NCBI GenBank assembly: GCA_014925825.1
Contig: JACGCK010000016.1
Coordinates: forward strand, 434,001-498,000
Direction of reading: 5' to 3'
DNA length: 64,000 nt
From: Pholiota molesta
Taxonomy: Eukaryota > Basidiomycota > Agaricomycetes > Agaricales > Strophariaceae
In this document: piece by piece, positions 1-11,010 of the stretch
How positions within the stretch are numbered: position 1 is the first letter of the stretch
Layout: every line of letters starts with the position of its first letter
Notes under the pieces: generated by a model
What the model saw: the letters and a program-made list of their open reading frames with translations, nothing else
Databases searched by the model: none
Told to the model about the DNA's origin: nothing
Translations under genes and position numbers: made by a program

Positions 1-99
1 GTTGAGCACAAGGACAACCCTGCGGACTCCACTGATCAAGCGACAGGATCTGCCTCCGTACCTGACCCTACCAACCAAGCTGCTCCCACTGTTACTTGA
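1..99 (+). CDS. 3' end of an unidentified gene
   Basis: The first 33 codons are open in frame 1 and end in TGA at 97-99. The residues are rich in Asp, Pro, Ala, Thr and Gln, ending in PTVT, as in a disordered C-terminal tail. The rest of the gene lies upstream of the window, so no function can be given. An AT-rich stretch follows the stop, as expected for a 3' untranslated region. This could also be chance open frame, because 99 bases are little evidence. Confidence 0.4.
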   Translation, partial: VEHKDNPADSTDQATGSASVPDPTNQAAPTVT

Positions 100-448
100 A
101 TCCAGACCCATTTTGAGTATTTACATTTTGTATGTTGACGTATTGGCCAATTAGTTTTCTGTAGTATGAATGAAACAATATTCTGTTCTATGAAAGTGAT
201 GTTTTTAGCAGAGGAAGCTGGTGTTGAATCTAACGCGAAGTCGCGAAATTTATCCAAATCAGGCAACTAGCCTTCCATAAGTAGGATCTTGACCCTTAGT
301 ACATTTCGAAGTGATGATGATGTCTCTTTGTAGAAGACCTCCGTTATCTCTCCGTAAAAATAATAAGTTCGTACTAATGATCAGGCCTACTTTTACCCAG
401 ACTAACGAGGAAGTAGTATACCGGCCGCCGAACTGCTCTCATGATTGT

Positions 449-521
449 TTCGGCCGAATGATAGATCCAAGACACCGTCGGCAGTGATATATATCCAAGG
501 ACCGATAATTCTTCGGCCGAA
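449..521. promoter_or_regulatory. Pair of TTCGGCCGAA palindromes
   Basis: The 10-bp perfect palindrome TTCGGCCGAA occurs at 449-458 and again at 512-521. The centres are 63 bp apart, six turns of B-DNA. Each holds an inverted CGG/CCG pair, the half-site read by many fungal Zn2Cys6 regulators. They lie 120-195 bp upstream of the methyltransferase start. A regulatory role is inferred from symmetry and position only. Confidence 0.35.
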
Positions 522-578
522 GAGGTCATTGAGTGCCTCGTTAAGGCAGACTTAACTGCCGAGTAGGTGAATTCAGTG

Positions 579-586
579 TATATAAA
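579..586 (+). promoter_or_regulatory. TATA box of the methyltransferase gene
   Basis: TATATAAA lies 56 bp upstream of the chosen ATG at 642, a normal spacing for a fungal TATA promoter. It helps decide the start: the ATG at 567 is upstream of this box, so translation from 642 is preferred. Confidence 0.4.
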
Positions 587-641
587 GACTAGTCCGAGTC
601 TCTTCGCTGAATATAGCGACTGTTCACCAAAATTTATTGAC

Positions 642-1684
642 ATGGCAGATAAATCTACATCACATCCTCTAGCTGGCGCCCCTCCTCAGAGCGAGCAGCG
701 AGACAAATCTGGCTGGTCGGCATTCATGTACAACAAGTCGGCGTCATTTGTTTATTCGCCATCATTCGTTACGCCAGTCCTCGACCTCCTGGCGGCACAG
801 CCTGGGGAACGCATCCTTGATGTAGGATGCGGGAGCGGTGAACTGACGATGATGATTCAGCTCATTGTCAATCAAAAGAAGGTGGGGTTGTGGTTGGGGC
901 GGACTTCAGTGAGAGTATGGTAAGCGAGAGCAGGTCTTCAAATAGGCGCCGGCAGCTAATACCAGCATTGCATCTAGATCTCTAAAGCAATGCAGAACGG
1001 CGTCAAGCATGCATTTGTGGCTGACGCCCAAGATTTGGTCTTGCCTAATAATTGTCCAGAGGTGCAAGAGAAATTCGATGCTGTGTTTAGCAACGCCGCA
1101 TTGCATTGGTGTAAACGAGATCCCCTTGGCGTCCTTGTTAGCGCCAGGAGAGTTTTGAAACCTGGCGGCAGAATTGTCGCTGAAATGGGCGGATTCATGA
1201 ACGTCATTGGTACGCCTTTGCCGTCCGAATATCTTTTCTAGCTTTCGGATTTTTATTGTTGAACTGCAGGCGTCAGAGCAGCGCTACACGACGCTGTAAG
1301 ATCAAAAGGGCGTGACCCAGAGGAACTTGATCCCTGGTATTTTCCATCCCCAGAAGATTATGTGAAAGTAGGCATTATCCGTCCCTATGTATCGGCGATC
1401 GTCCTTAAACTAACAATACTTATCAGCTATTAATGACTGCTGGTTTCGAACCAACTCATATATCACTAACTCCCAGAATTACGCCTCTGGAAACTGGGTT
1501 ATACGACTGGTTGAACCTCTTTGCTCGCGCTTCGTTCTTGCGTGATTTCTCGGACGAGGAGGCCAGCCAGATCATGCAAGAAGTCGAAGACCGAATGCGC
1601 GTGGACTGTCGGGACGCCAGCGGGAAATGGGCTATGATGTATACGCGTTTGAGGTTCACCGCCATCTTGAAGGCTGATCAATGA
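642..1684 (+). CDS. SAM-dependent methyltransferase, trans-aconitate methyltransferase-like; one frame break
   Basis: A class I methyltransferase. Motif I reads ILDVGCGSGELT in exon 1, followed by GADFSESM, VADAQDLVLP and FSNAALHW, the usual order in trans-aconitate/malonyl-ACP-type small-molecule methyltransferases. Exons run about 642-919, 978-1209, 1270-1367 and 1427-1684, with GT-AG introns of about 60 bp. The start at 642 opens MADKSTSHP and lies just below a TATA box. The protein would be about 290 residues, normal for the family. One base appears to be missing near 876-881: the frame reading up to IVNQK and the frame reading GGVVVGADF differ by one, with no room for an intron. The substrate cannot be told. 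It is either an intact gene with a sequence error or a recent pseudogene. Confidence 0.75.
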
Positions 1685-2712
1685 GTCGACTCGGAGGGCA
1701 TAGCATCAAGATCAATCTCACTATCAATTTTACAACGATGCGCTCTAGTCTTAGTTATCTATTATTTAACTCCTTGTAGAATTGTTTCTTGCGTATTATT
1801 GTTCTCAAATTTTAAGGAGAAAGGGTTTTTAAAAAATTGTTCTTTAGGCTAGGGAAGCCAGTGGGAGAAGCAATTTCAAGCAAAGCTCTTAATTTTCAAG
1901 CGCGCACTGCAAGTGTTAGAGGATGAAAAAAAGATACAAAAGTATTGGAATAGTTAATGAATGCACATATGTCATAAGAAACTACGTACTTGAAGGGAAG
2001 TGACACGTATTCTGTTGAAGGATTTTGACTCCGTATATTCCTGCTACCGTTAGGTAGAAGGTTTTAGGGAGGTCAGTTTTTCCCATCAATGACACACGTG
2101 ATTCTTTTTTCCTTTTCGGGTCCGGATCCCGGACTGTTTTCGGCCGTCGTATTCTAATGTCTGCGAGAGACCAATCCAGTCAGAGTTGTGCTCGGCCATT
2201 TCTTCAACATTTCTTATTGTCTTTGCAATGTTATTATTGCTCTCTCCGATTTTCTGCTTGGTTTAAAAAGCGATAATTTTGCGGTTTCGCCATCTTCCAA
2301 CCGTCTCCCCACATCATAGCCTCAGACATTGAAGGAGATATGAATGATAATAACACGTAGTAGTTGGCACACATTAGTGTTATTCCTTCAATATTCCTTG
2401 AAATTCTGATGACATTTCCAAGGACATTTCAGCACATTAGATACTACATGGAATGCTTGTGCATATGAAAGAAGAGGCGGTAGCAGGTGTTGCCGCTCGT
2501 CACGAGCGGCCCTTAGGTTATATGGGAGCCCAGCGGTGACCGATGCCCGGTGGGGGATGGGAATTTAGACGATGCCGGTGCGTGCCGGGCCGAATGAAGG
2601 ACACTGCCCGTTGTGGTTTCTCGCAGGTATCACAAGAATCTATTCTCAGTGGGATGTCGTCTCCACGTAGGCAAAACTACTTTTCGGTACTTGTCTCTCA
2701 TCTCTTCTCCTC
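1685..2712. other. Intergenic region, no gene seen
   Basis: About 1 kb between two genes on the same strand. It is AT-rich in its first half, with stops in all frames. I see no RNA gene or long repeat. The last 200 bases are probably promoter and 5' leader of the transporter gene. Confidence 0.5.
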
Positions 2713-4193
2713 ATGTCCGTGCGCCGAAGAAATGCCAAAGATGCCTCAGAAACTCCGGAGAGAGTCAATGGTGTATCGAAACCAGGCGCGAAAGTTCAGG
2801 ATGGCCGAGAGGTCGACAGTGGTTTGACGATGTCGCAGCTCGCACCAGCTGTACTTGATATCTACTCTGTATGTCGTTCTCTTCGTCTTAATTGGTGTCA
2901 TAATAATGTTTTCAGGCGCTGTCGATGGTTTTTGGCGGTTGTTGCTCGTCTGTCGTCTTACTTTATGGAGTCTGAACCTACTCGGACTCACGAAACAAAC
3001 TTGCATATGATAGGAATGTGCTTGCCTATGAGCAACTATTGATTATGAATCCCCATATTGGTGTGTTCCATTTAATTCCATGTACCGAATAACTCTCAAG
3101 TCCTCTATAGGCTCAGCTCTCACTTTCTCTCAGATGTTGTTCATTACCCTACAGTCTTTACCTTCGTTCATGACATTCTCATCTGGAATTCTGCCGCGCT
3201 TAAAACCCCGCCAAGTTCCTCTATACCGATGGCTTTTGCAAGTCTTGGTGGTAACCAGTGGATCTTTATTGAATAACTGGGCTTTCGCCTATAACGTTCC
3301 TTTAACCATCTTGATTGTCTTTCGCTCTGCAGGTATGGAAATTGTTCGGAATTGCTCTCATTAGCTTGAATTTAATTCATGTCCTTGAAGGTCTTCCTGT
3401 GTCTATGCTATTTGGATTTATCTTCTTGAAGAAGCGCTACACCCTACCCCAAATGGTGAAGTTAATCATTTGCAAATTATCATGCATTTTCTCACTCCAA
3501 CCTTTCAGTTCTCTGTTGTGATTGTCACCCTGGGCGTTGTTTTGGTAACATTATCGAGGCCAGCTGCTAGTTCGACAGACGAGATACCAAAGGTCATGAG
3601 CCAAGCGGATTTGAGGAGGTACTTCACAGGCATTGGTATGATGACCGTATCGTTATTTTGCACCGGAACATTGGGTCTATTGCAAGAACGAACATATCGA
3701 GAGTATGGTCCCTGTTGGAGAGAAGGAGTTTTCTACACAGTATGTTGTGGTTTTATGGATTCTTTCATATTAACTCATGCTTTCCTGAGTAGCACTTTTT
3801 ATCACTTCCTGCTTTCATATTCCTCAGGGGTGACATCAAGCAGGGTATCACAAGTCTGGTTGAACCAGGTTCAATGACTGATACCACAAAATCATTCGCT
3901 ATCTTGTTGGGTAACCTCATTACGCAGCTTCTATGTGTGTCGGGGGTGAATCGATTGTCATCGGTAAGTTAGTTGTTGCGGAATGGCACAATTGTATCTC
4001 ATTCTTTCTTTAGCAAGTTTCCTCTGTCTCAACCAACATCGCCTTGACTGCTCGCAAGGCGCTCAGTTTGTGCTTTAGCGTCTGGTGGTTCGGCAATGAG
4101 TGGAACGGCCAATTAGGGGTAGGCGCGTTTATGGTCTTCTTTGGCAGCCTTCTCTACACTTTGAATCCGGATAGACTGAATAAAAATGATTAG
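2713..4193 (+). CDS. YEA4: UDP-N-acetylglucosamine transporter, SLC35B4/YEA4 family
   Basis: A nucleotide-sugar/drug-metabolite transporter of the ER or Golgi membrane, exchanging UDP-GlcNAc for UMP. Eight exons join without a break: 2713-2868, 2916-2969, 3033-3060, 3111-3332, 3391-3455, 3509-3739, 3793-3963 and 4014-4193, giving 368 residues. Family signatures: VFGGCCSSV in the first membrane segment, VPLTILIVFRSAG, SMLFGFIFLKKRYT, and VSSVSTNIALTARKALSL near the end. Ten hydrophobic segments fit the family. The start at 2713 gives a 45-residue polar leader before the first membrane segment; the internal ATG at 2827-2829 is an alternative. Likely role: supplying UDP-GlcNAc for wall chitin or lumenal glycosylation. 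Xylose transport, as reported for animal SLC35B4, cannot be excluded. Confidence 0.85.
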
Positions 4194-5507
4194 TACACCG
4201 GCGGTGAGAGTCTAACAGTGCTTTTACGGTGTAAAGAGTCACTGACTATCAGATTTTAGTGCTAATTGTCCACCTGTACTTCTATTTGGCCAAGATCACT
4301 AGTGCTAATGCTTGATGGTTGAAGCATCTGGGGTGCTCGAGGCTGAAAGGCTGAAAGTGCTGATTTCCGGGCAGAAATTCATCTAGTAAAATGGTGGGTT
4401 TCTTGCGATGCCAGATCGCAACAGCCATGATCGAAAGAAGATGTATTATTTGATAACCCGGATCTAGAAGCAGTAGCGAATTTCGATTCATCACATTGAC
4501 ATCATTGTCTACGACGTATTCTCGCTGTACTGATAAACCGATGTCTCGATCTAATTGGCTCCTTTGTTCTTGGATCTTATTGTCAGGATTTCATTTGCAA
4601 GAGGAGCGAAGAGATATAAAGAAGATTCGTCTGAGCGTTCATTGGTCTGCGATGAGATGTACCATAAGAGAAATTATTTAGGTTGGTTTGCAAAAAAAAA
4701 TCCACTGCCCATATACTAGATAACTCTAACGCCGAATTGTAAAGCTGTGTATATATATTCTTTTGTGCTGATCTCACAAAATCCTTCAAATAAGAGGATG
4801 TCCAGCATAGTTGAACATCAGAAATCTTTTGGGAACATTGAGAATTTTTTTGTGAAGACCATGGCATCTGCTTGATTAACACAGCCCACAGATTGTAGAC
4901 TCCAATAGTCGGAAAGTGTTTCTCTCGTGCACGGATGAAAAACAAAGTTCGAAAGTGAGGAAATGGTATAGTATATAGGGTCTGCGTCAAGTTTCCGAAT
5001 GTCTTGGGCATACTGGATGTTTGAGAACATGCGTTGCGACGTCGAATAAATTCGAGCGTCACAACAACTCAACAGCCAACTTTCAAAATGTGCAGGCAGC
5101 TGGCAGTTGCTTCTGTTCCAAAGTGAGGTTAGTGTCGGTTTTAAATAATCGCAGACAAAAAGGCCGACATGAGAAAAAAAAAAATGTGATTATGTACGTT
5201 TCTGGGTTGTTTCTGGGAAAGACTTGCTGATTGCAGTTCAAGGTGAGCGCTGAGGAGTAAGCACATCAAGAGCACATACAACGCAGTTAGTGACCTACAT
5301 TATACCAAGCTTCTTGGAATTTCTCGAAATAACACCGAATCGAGGCCATGGACTGGGTCCAGGTTAGCGGCACGTATCGGTACGTATTTATTATGAGTGA
5401 TCCAGTGTTCTGGAAAAGCGTATAAGAAGCTCTCTCCGTCACTTTGTCCCACTCCCCAGCCTCGCTTGACTGCCCCACTTTCGCAGTTCCACTCCCTACC
5501 AGAAACC
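4194..5507. other. Intergenic region, no supported gene
   Basis: About 1.3 kb, AT-rich, between two genes on the plus strand. Minus-strand open frames of up to 159 codons at 4583-5062 have the composition of translated non-coding DNA (rich in Ser, Phe, Thr and Tyr), and I see no motif or splice structure in them. The last 150 bases hold pyrimidine-rich runs typical of a promoter and leader for the DUF202 gene. Confidence 0.45.
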
Positions 5508-6564
5508 ATGCCAGAAGCCTCGCCAGAGATTGGACTCGATGCCTGCAGTTCACAAGTGACGGAGAACACACCGCTACTTGCAGCGTCTTCATCCAAAGTT
5601 CCAGTTGAAACTACAACGAGCAGTTGCACAAATTGGAAGTTGCCTTCACACAACCGGCGGTCGCAGAGCAAAGGGAAACTCTCAATACGCCAGAAGAGCC
5701 CATCGAGCAGTTATTCTCTGCTGTCGGATAGTTCAGACAAGGAGAACGACCTGGAGAGCTCAAACCATCGTCGAAGAAATCCTTCCGAGGCTCAGGGTTT
5801 GGTCTCGATAGACCAGCAATACACATCTAGACCAACATCTTCTATTACTATCGAAGGCGTAGATGAAACCTTCAAGACTCACTCGGGTGCCGCGGGAAGC
5901 TTTTCCCAGGAATCGACTCCTCAAGCGCCATATTCAACTCCAACAAGCAGCCCTTGGTCTCTGTATGAAGGGTTTCTCCCGAGCAGTGTATCATTGCGGC
6001 TTGAAAATTCCGGTAGCGTTGCTCGTGATCATCTGGCGTCCGAGAGGACATTCCTGGCGTACATGCGTACAAGCCTGGCTATTGCCGCATCTGGAGTTGG
6101 TGAGTGGATGTAGGGTCTCAAGCTGCCACCACCTTTCTATAAATACATCAGGCTGCTTGAGGCCCTCGTATAACTTTGAACGACGTGACTATGCTATATT
6201 AATCCATCCATTTACCAATTATAGCTCTAGTGCAACTCTTCTCTGCAGCTTCTTCCGCGACTCCTCAAAAGTCAGCTCATCGACTTCATCAATACATTCA
6301 ACCTCTAGGAGCCGGTACAATTCTTATCGGTCTCATGGTACTATTCATTGGTGCGTAATATAGGTATTGCATCGCACTGCCCACATATACATACTTACTG
6401 TTCTACTAGGTGTTGTGCGGTACTTTACAATCCAATTCGCTTTAATAAAGGGTTATTTTCCCGTAGCGCGATTGACGACTGGTTTCATCGCTGTAATCCT
6501 TACAGCGCTTGTGACCTTGACTTTCAGCATTCTCATAGCCGGCAAGTTAACGCCCAAGGCCTAG
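5508..6564 (+). CDS. DUF202 (VTC1-like) membrane protein with long disordered N-terminus
   Basis: Three exons, 5508-6099, 6225-6350 and 6410-6564, join to 290 residues. Residues 1-170 are Ser/Thr/Pro-rich and probably disordered. The rest is a DUF202 domain: DHLASERTFLAYMRTSLAIA, then LVQLFSAA, a second membrane segment ending MVLFIGVVRYFTIQ, and a third (FIAVILTALVTLTFSIL). The motif ERTFLAYMRTSLA is the family signature, shared with the membrane part of the vacuolar transporter chaperone complex that makes polyphosphate. There is no SPX or polymerase domain here, so this is a stand-alone DUF202 protein. Its function is unknown; a vacuolar or ER membrane location is inferred. The start is the first ATG in frame downstream of the pyrimidine-rich leader. 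Confidence 0.85.
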
Positions 6565-6806
6565 GAATCTGAGAGGAGATTTATTTGAGGCAAAATTGAC
6601 GCGTCTCGAGTCATTATTTTTCAAATTCTGGATACCTTGTATCGATTACTTGTATATTTGGTTGTTCAATTCTGAAAGCAATGAAAATGACATCGTCACA
6701 AAAAATGACCTTCGTGTCCTATTCTCCCGGATTATCGGAGTGTGTTTCACGTCTACCGTGGATTGGTGACTCCCTCGACTTATGATTAGTGGAGATTGCG
6801 CGGCGG

Positions 6807-6860
6807 ACGCGCTAGGCGCTACCGAACATACGCGACGCGCGTCCCACGAGACTTGACGCG
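6807..6860. promoter_or_regulatory. Cluster of ACGCG motifs upstream of EFL1
   Basis: ACGCG occurs at 6807, 6830, 6835 and 6856, four times in 54 bp and 105-158 bp upstream of the EFL1 start. ACGCG is the core of the MluI cell-cycle box bound by MBF-type factors in yeasts. A CACGTG E-box lies just downstream (around 6872). The local sequence is far richer in CG than its surroundings. Function is inferred only. Confidence 0.3.
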
Positions 6861-6964
6861 ACTCATAATTCCACGTGAGTCATTAAAAGCTTTCCCGGCG
6901 CGGGTTCCGTTCAATAAATTAACATCCGTCACAATAATCTTATCAGCACTCTGTTTCAACGACA

Positions 6965-9900
6965 ATGGACGCCCCTGATCCTGCCAACATCCGTATCATC
7001 ACCACTCTCGGGCACGTTGACCATGGCAAAACTACGCTCATGGACGCTCTACTTGCGGCAAACAATATCATTTCGCCGCGAATGGCAGGCAAGATGCGCT
7101 ACCTCGACAGCCGCGAAGACGAACAAGAGCGAGGAATAACGATGGAAAGTAGTGCTGTGTCATTGAAATTTCAAGTCATGGAACGGGCTGCAGATGGAGG
7201 TATGATCCTCTAGCTCAGATGCTGAAGCTTGCAACACGATTAACCTGGCGATTATCAGGTAGATCGCCCAGGACTTATGTGGTCAATATGATCGATACTC
7301 CTGGCCATGTCGACTTTTCGAGCGAAGTTTCAACAGCCTCTAGACTATGTGATGGTGCACTTGTATTGGTAGATGTGGTGGAAGGCGTATGCACTCAGGT
7401 ACGATGAACAGATTTCTGATGCGCTGCATGCTTGCTGACAGAGAACAGACCATTGCTGTGTTGAGACAAGCATGGCATGATCGTCTACGGCCTATTCTCG
7501 TAATAAATAAGTTCGACCGCCTGATTACGGAGCTAAAACTGGCTCCCGTAGAGGCATATCACCATCTCGCTCGATTAATTGAACAGGTCAACGCGGTCAT
7601 GGGAGATTTCTTTGCGTCCGAAAGGATGGAGGATGATCTGCGATGGAGAGAAGAACGCGAACGTCGTTTGGCAGAAAAGAAAGATGCCCACGCCGACGAG
7701 ACAGACGCAGCCGTCAACGAGGCCGAAGAATTTCAAGAGAAGGACGACGAAGATATTTACTTCGCACCGGAGAAAGGGAACGTCATCTTTGCATCTGCCA
7801 TAGATGGTTGGGGTTTCCGGGTTGGCAAATTTGCTCAGCTCTACGCGCAAAAGCTTGGAATCCGGGAAGCCAACCTAAGAAGAGTCCTGTGGGGTGATTT
7901 CTTCCTGGATCCTAAAACGAAGCGAGTAATCAGCTATAAACATCTCAAGGGTCGAGCTCTCAAGCCATTATTCGTCCAATTTGTGCTTGAAAATATCTGG
8001 GCAGTATATGATGGGGTCGTAATAAATCCGTTCGTATTTCGCCAATTAATGCATTCTTGTTTATTGACGTGCTTCATAGCAACCCCGACAAAGTGACCAA
8101 GATCGTAAACGCTCTCAACCTTAAGATACTACCTCGCGATCTCAAGACCAAAGACACTCGACATCTCCTCTCTCTGATATTCACCCAATGGCTTTCCCTA
8201 TCCACATGTATCATCCAGACGGTGATCGACATCGTACCCACACCCCCAGATGCTCAAGCCATCAGGATACCAAAGATGCTGTATCCTGATACCTACGAAA
8301 CCACGCTAAAACCGAAAAACAAATTAGAAGAAGACTTGTATACATCCAATTCAAATCCCAAAGCGAATGTCGTCGGATACGTCAGCAAAATGTTCGCAGT
8401 ATCCGCTAAGGAACTCCCTGAAAACAAAAAGCGACCAATTACGGCGGAGGAAATGAGAGCAAAGGCTCGAGAAGCAAGGGAAGCTAAACAAGCAGAAGGG
8501 AATGGACAAGCAACGGAAGATTCTACACCAGTCGGCACGGACTACATTCGACCTTCGCTAAAGCCAGACGAGGACGCCGAAGACACAAAGAATTCCCATG
8601 CCGAGGTCGTCCTTGGATTTTCCCGGTTGTACTCTGGTACTCTATGCGTAGGCAGTTCGGTGTATGCAGTGCTCCCAAAGTACAACGCTGCCCTTGACCC
8701 CAAAGATCTTAGCAATGCCAAATACTTACTGACCGCCAAAGTCGAAGGTCTATATGTCATGATGGGAAGAGAACTAGTTCCAGTGCCCAAAGTACGTGCA
8801 GGAAATATCTTCGCAATCAGAGGTCTGGAATCCAAAGTATGGAGAAGTGCTACTCTATGCAGTCCCGGGGAGCTTGGGATAGGCGATGAACCAGATCCAT
8901 CCAAGCAGAAAGACTGTCTCATCAACTTAGGGGCCATAAATCGAACAGTAAGGATACCTTGATGACCCTTGGTTATTTTCTTTCTCTTACTTTCTGTTTC
9001 GGACTTATAGGTGCCTCCGATCGTCCGTGTAGCATTGGAACCTGTGCGCCCGGCTGATATGCAAAAACTGGTCAATGGCTTGAAACTCCTCAGCCAGTCA
9101 GATCCTTGTGTGGAAACCTTTCAGCAACAAACTGGAGAGCATGTCATCCTAACTGCCGGAGAATTGCATTTAGAGGCAAGTTTCTGTGATATTTTGACAC
9201 CACACAATCAATTTAATAGTTGAGTAGCGTTGCTTGAAAGATCTGCGAGAGCGGTTTGCTAGAGTGGAAATTCAAGCGTCAGCACCCATCGTACCTTTCC
9301 GTGAGACGGCTCTCAAAGCGCAAGGTAGGACTCATCTCAACTGGCTACGGAGAGATAATGACACAGATTTAGATATGGCGCCAACCAAGACTCCGAATGC
9401 TCCTCGAGGTACAATAAAAGGCTCTAGCTCGCATCAAGTTGTGTCATTCACAATCAGAGCAAGTCCAATACCTACCCCAATACTCGACTTCATTTTAGCG
9501 AACCTAGGAGTCTGGAAAACTCTTCTGCATAATCGCGCAGTACAACAAGGAAATGCAGCCGAAGAAGATCAGGTAGCTGATGGGCAAGGGGATGTTGTTC
9601 GGAAACCTACAATCACTCCTCAACAATTCTGGGACGTTTTTGCAGAAAAATGTAAGGAAGCTGGTGGCGAGTGGGTCAACGTCTCCGAAAAGACTTGGGC
9701 CTTTGGGCCTCAAAAAGCCGGTGCTTGTCTTCTAATCGATTCAAGACATCCAAACCCATACACATCGTGGGTTTGTTTGTTGTTTTCTCCCTCGCCTATT
9801 GACTAATTTCTTCAAAATAAAGATTAAAACGTCGTTTCCAACGAACAAAACCAGAGGACGAAGTTAAAGACATGGATAAAACTAGACATGATTTTGATAA

Positions 9901-10758
9901 TCATATAGAAACTGGTTTCCAGTTTGCGACATTCCAAGGGCCTTTATGTGCAGAGCCTGTGGAAGGTATGGCTTATTTTGTGGAACAAGTCGACATCGAC
10001 GAAGCGGCTTTGGAAAAAGAAATAGGTGAGTTTTGATTGACTTACATACTATTGTTCCTTGTTTATTATCATTGCACTCTAGAGCAGAATAGAATTTCCC
10101 AAGTAACTGGCTCCTTAATATCGGCGGTTAGAGATGCATGCAGGAATGGTTTACTTGATTGGTCGCCCAGATTAATGCTTGCTATGTATTCATGTGAAAT
10201 ACAAGCCTCGGGTATGTCTGAAAAGCCTTTCGGTATTTTCTGTGTTACTGATTATCCATCACAGCGGATGTTCTGGGCAAGGTCTATGGTGTGGTCGCGA
10301 AACGACGTGGTCGCATCGTGGCGGAAGAAATGAAAGAGGGAACGTCGTTCTTCAACATTTCTGCCCTGTTGCCAGTTGTAGAGAGTTTTGGATTTGCAGA
10401 TGGTATGTTTAATTTTTTAAAGCCATCTCACATCCATAACTGACAATTACTCCTTCAACAGATATTCGAACTCGAACTTCGGGAGCAGCAAGTCCACAAT
10501 TGATTTTTAGCGGGTGCGTCATGATCTTAACGTTGGAAGCGTTATCTGATTGTTGACCCTGTGAATAGATATGAACTTCTCGATCTTGATCCATTCTGGG
10601 TACCCACAACGGAAGAGGAACTGGAGGATCTAGGGGAAAAGGCTGATCGGTCGAACATTGCCAAGGGTTACATGGACGCAGTTCGAGAACGCAAGGGAAT
10701 GTTTGTGGATCGCAAGATCGTCGAGTTCGCAGAAAAACAGAGAACTCTCAAGCGATGA
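6965..10758 (+). CDS. EFL1: Ribosome assembly GTPase EFL1/Ria1 (EF-2-like)
   Basis: EF-2-like cytoplasmic GTPase that, with Sdo1/SBDS, releases eIF6 (Tif6) from late pre-60S subunits. Eleven exons join without a break to 1079 residues: 6965-7199, 7259-7398, 7449-8029, 8080-8947, 9011-9175, 9228-9766, 9823-10025, 10083-10211, 10265-10402, 10462-10513 and 10569-10758. G motifs: [25 protein letters not shown] and NKFDRL. An acidic/basic insertion (around residues 205-245) and a second one before domain II separate it from EF-2, as do [10 protein letters not shown] and the C-terminal end [19 protein letters not shown], typical of EFL1. It lacks the EF-2 diphthamide loop, as expected. Intron 5 (9176-9227) starts with GC: the frame is right only for TTA GAG|GCAAGT...GAGTAG|CGT. 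Start: the only ATG before GHVDHGKTT. Confidence 0.95.
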
Positions 10759-11010
10759 TCAATATGTAGTATCACGATTATATATTGGTTCCTGTGGTGC
10801 ACCACCATATAGGCCTTCTCTATCATCTGTGCTATAAATTAACAACGCAATATCTAAGGTTAAGAAGCTTTTTCGGGGATGGTGGGTGTGGTTTAGTAAG
10901 TTAAGCTGAATCCTAGTTAATAAGTTTACACGATAGCGCACAAGTATAGCCAGTACTTATGAATAATACAAGACATAATACAACGAAGCCAGAAGCTTGA
11001 AAGGTCCATC

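Noticed and set aside
1430..1460. tRNA T-loop-like sequence GGTTTCGAACC
   Set aside because: It lies within the methyltransferase exon and no acceptor or anticodon stems can be formed around it. I found no convincing tRNA, rRNA or snoRNA in the window.
4583..5062. Minus-strand open frame of 159 codons
   Set aside because: No motif, no splice structure, composition of translated AT-rich spacer, and a second overlapping frame of similar quality. Chance open frame is the simpler view.
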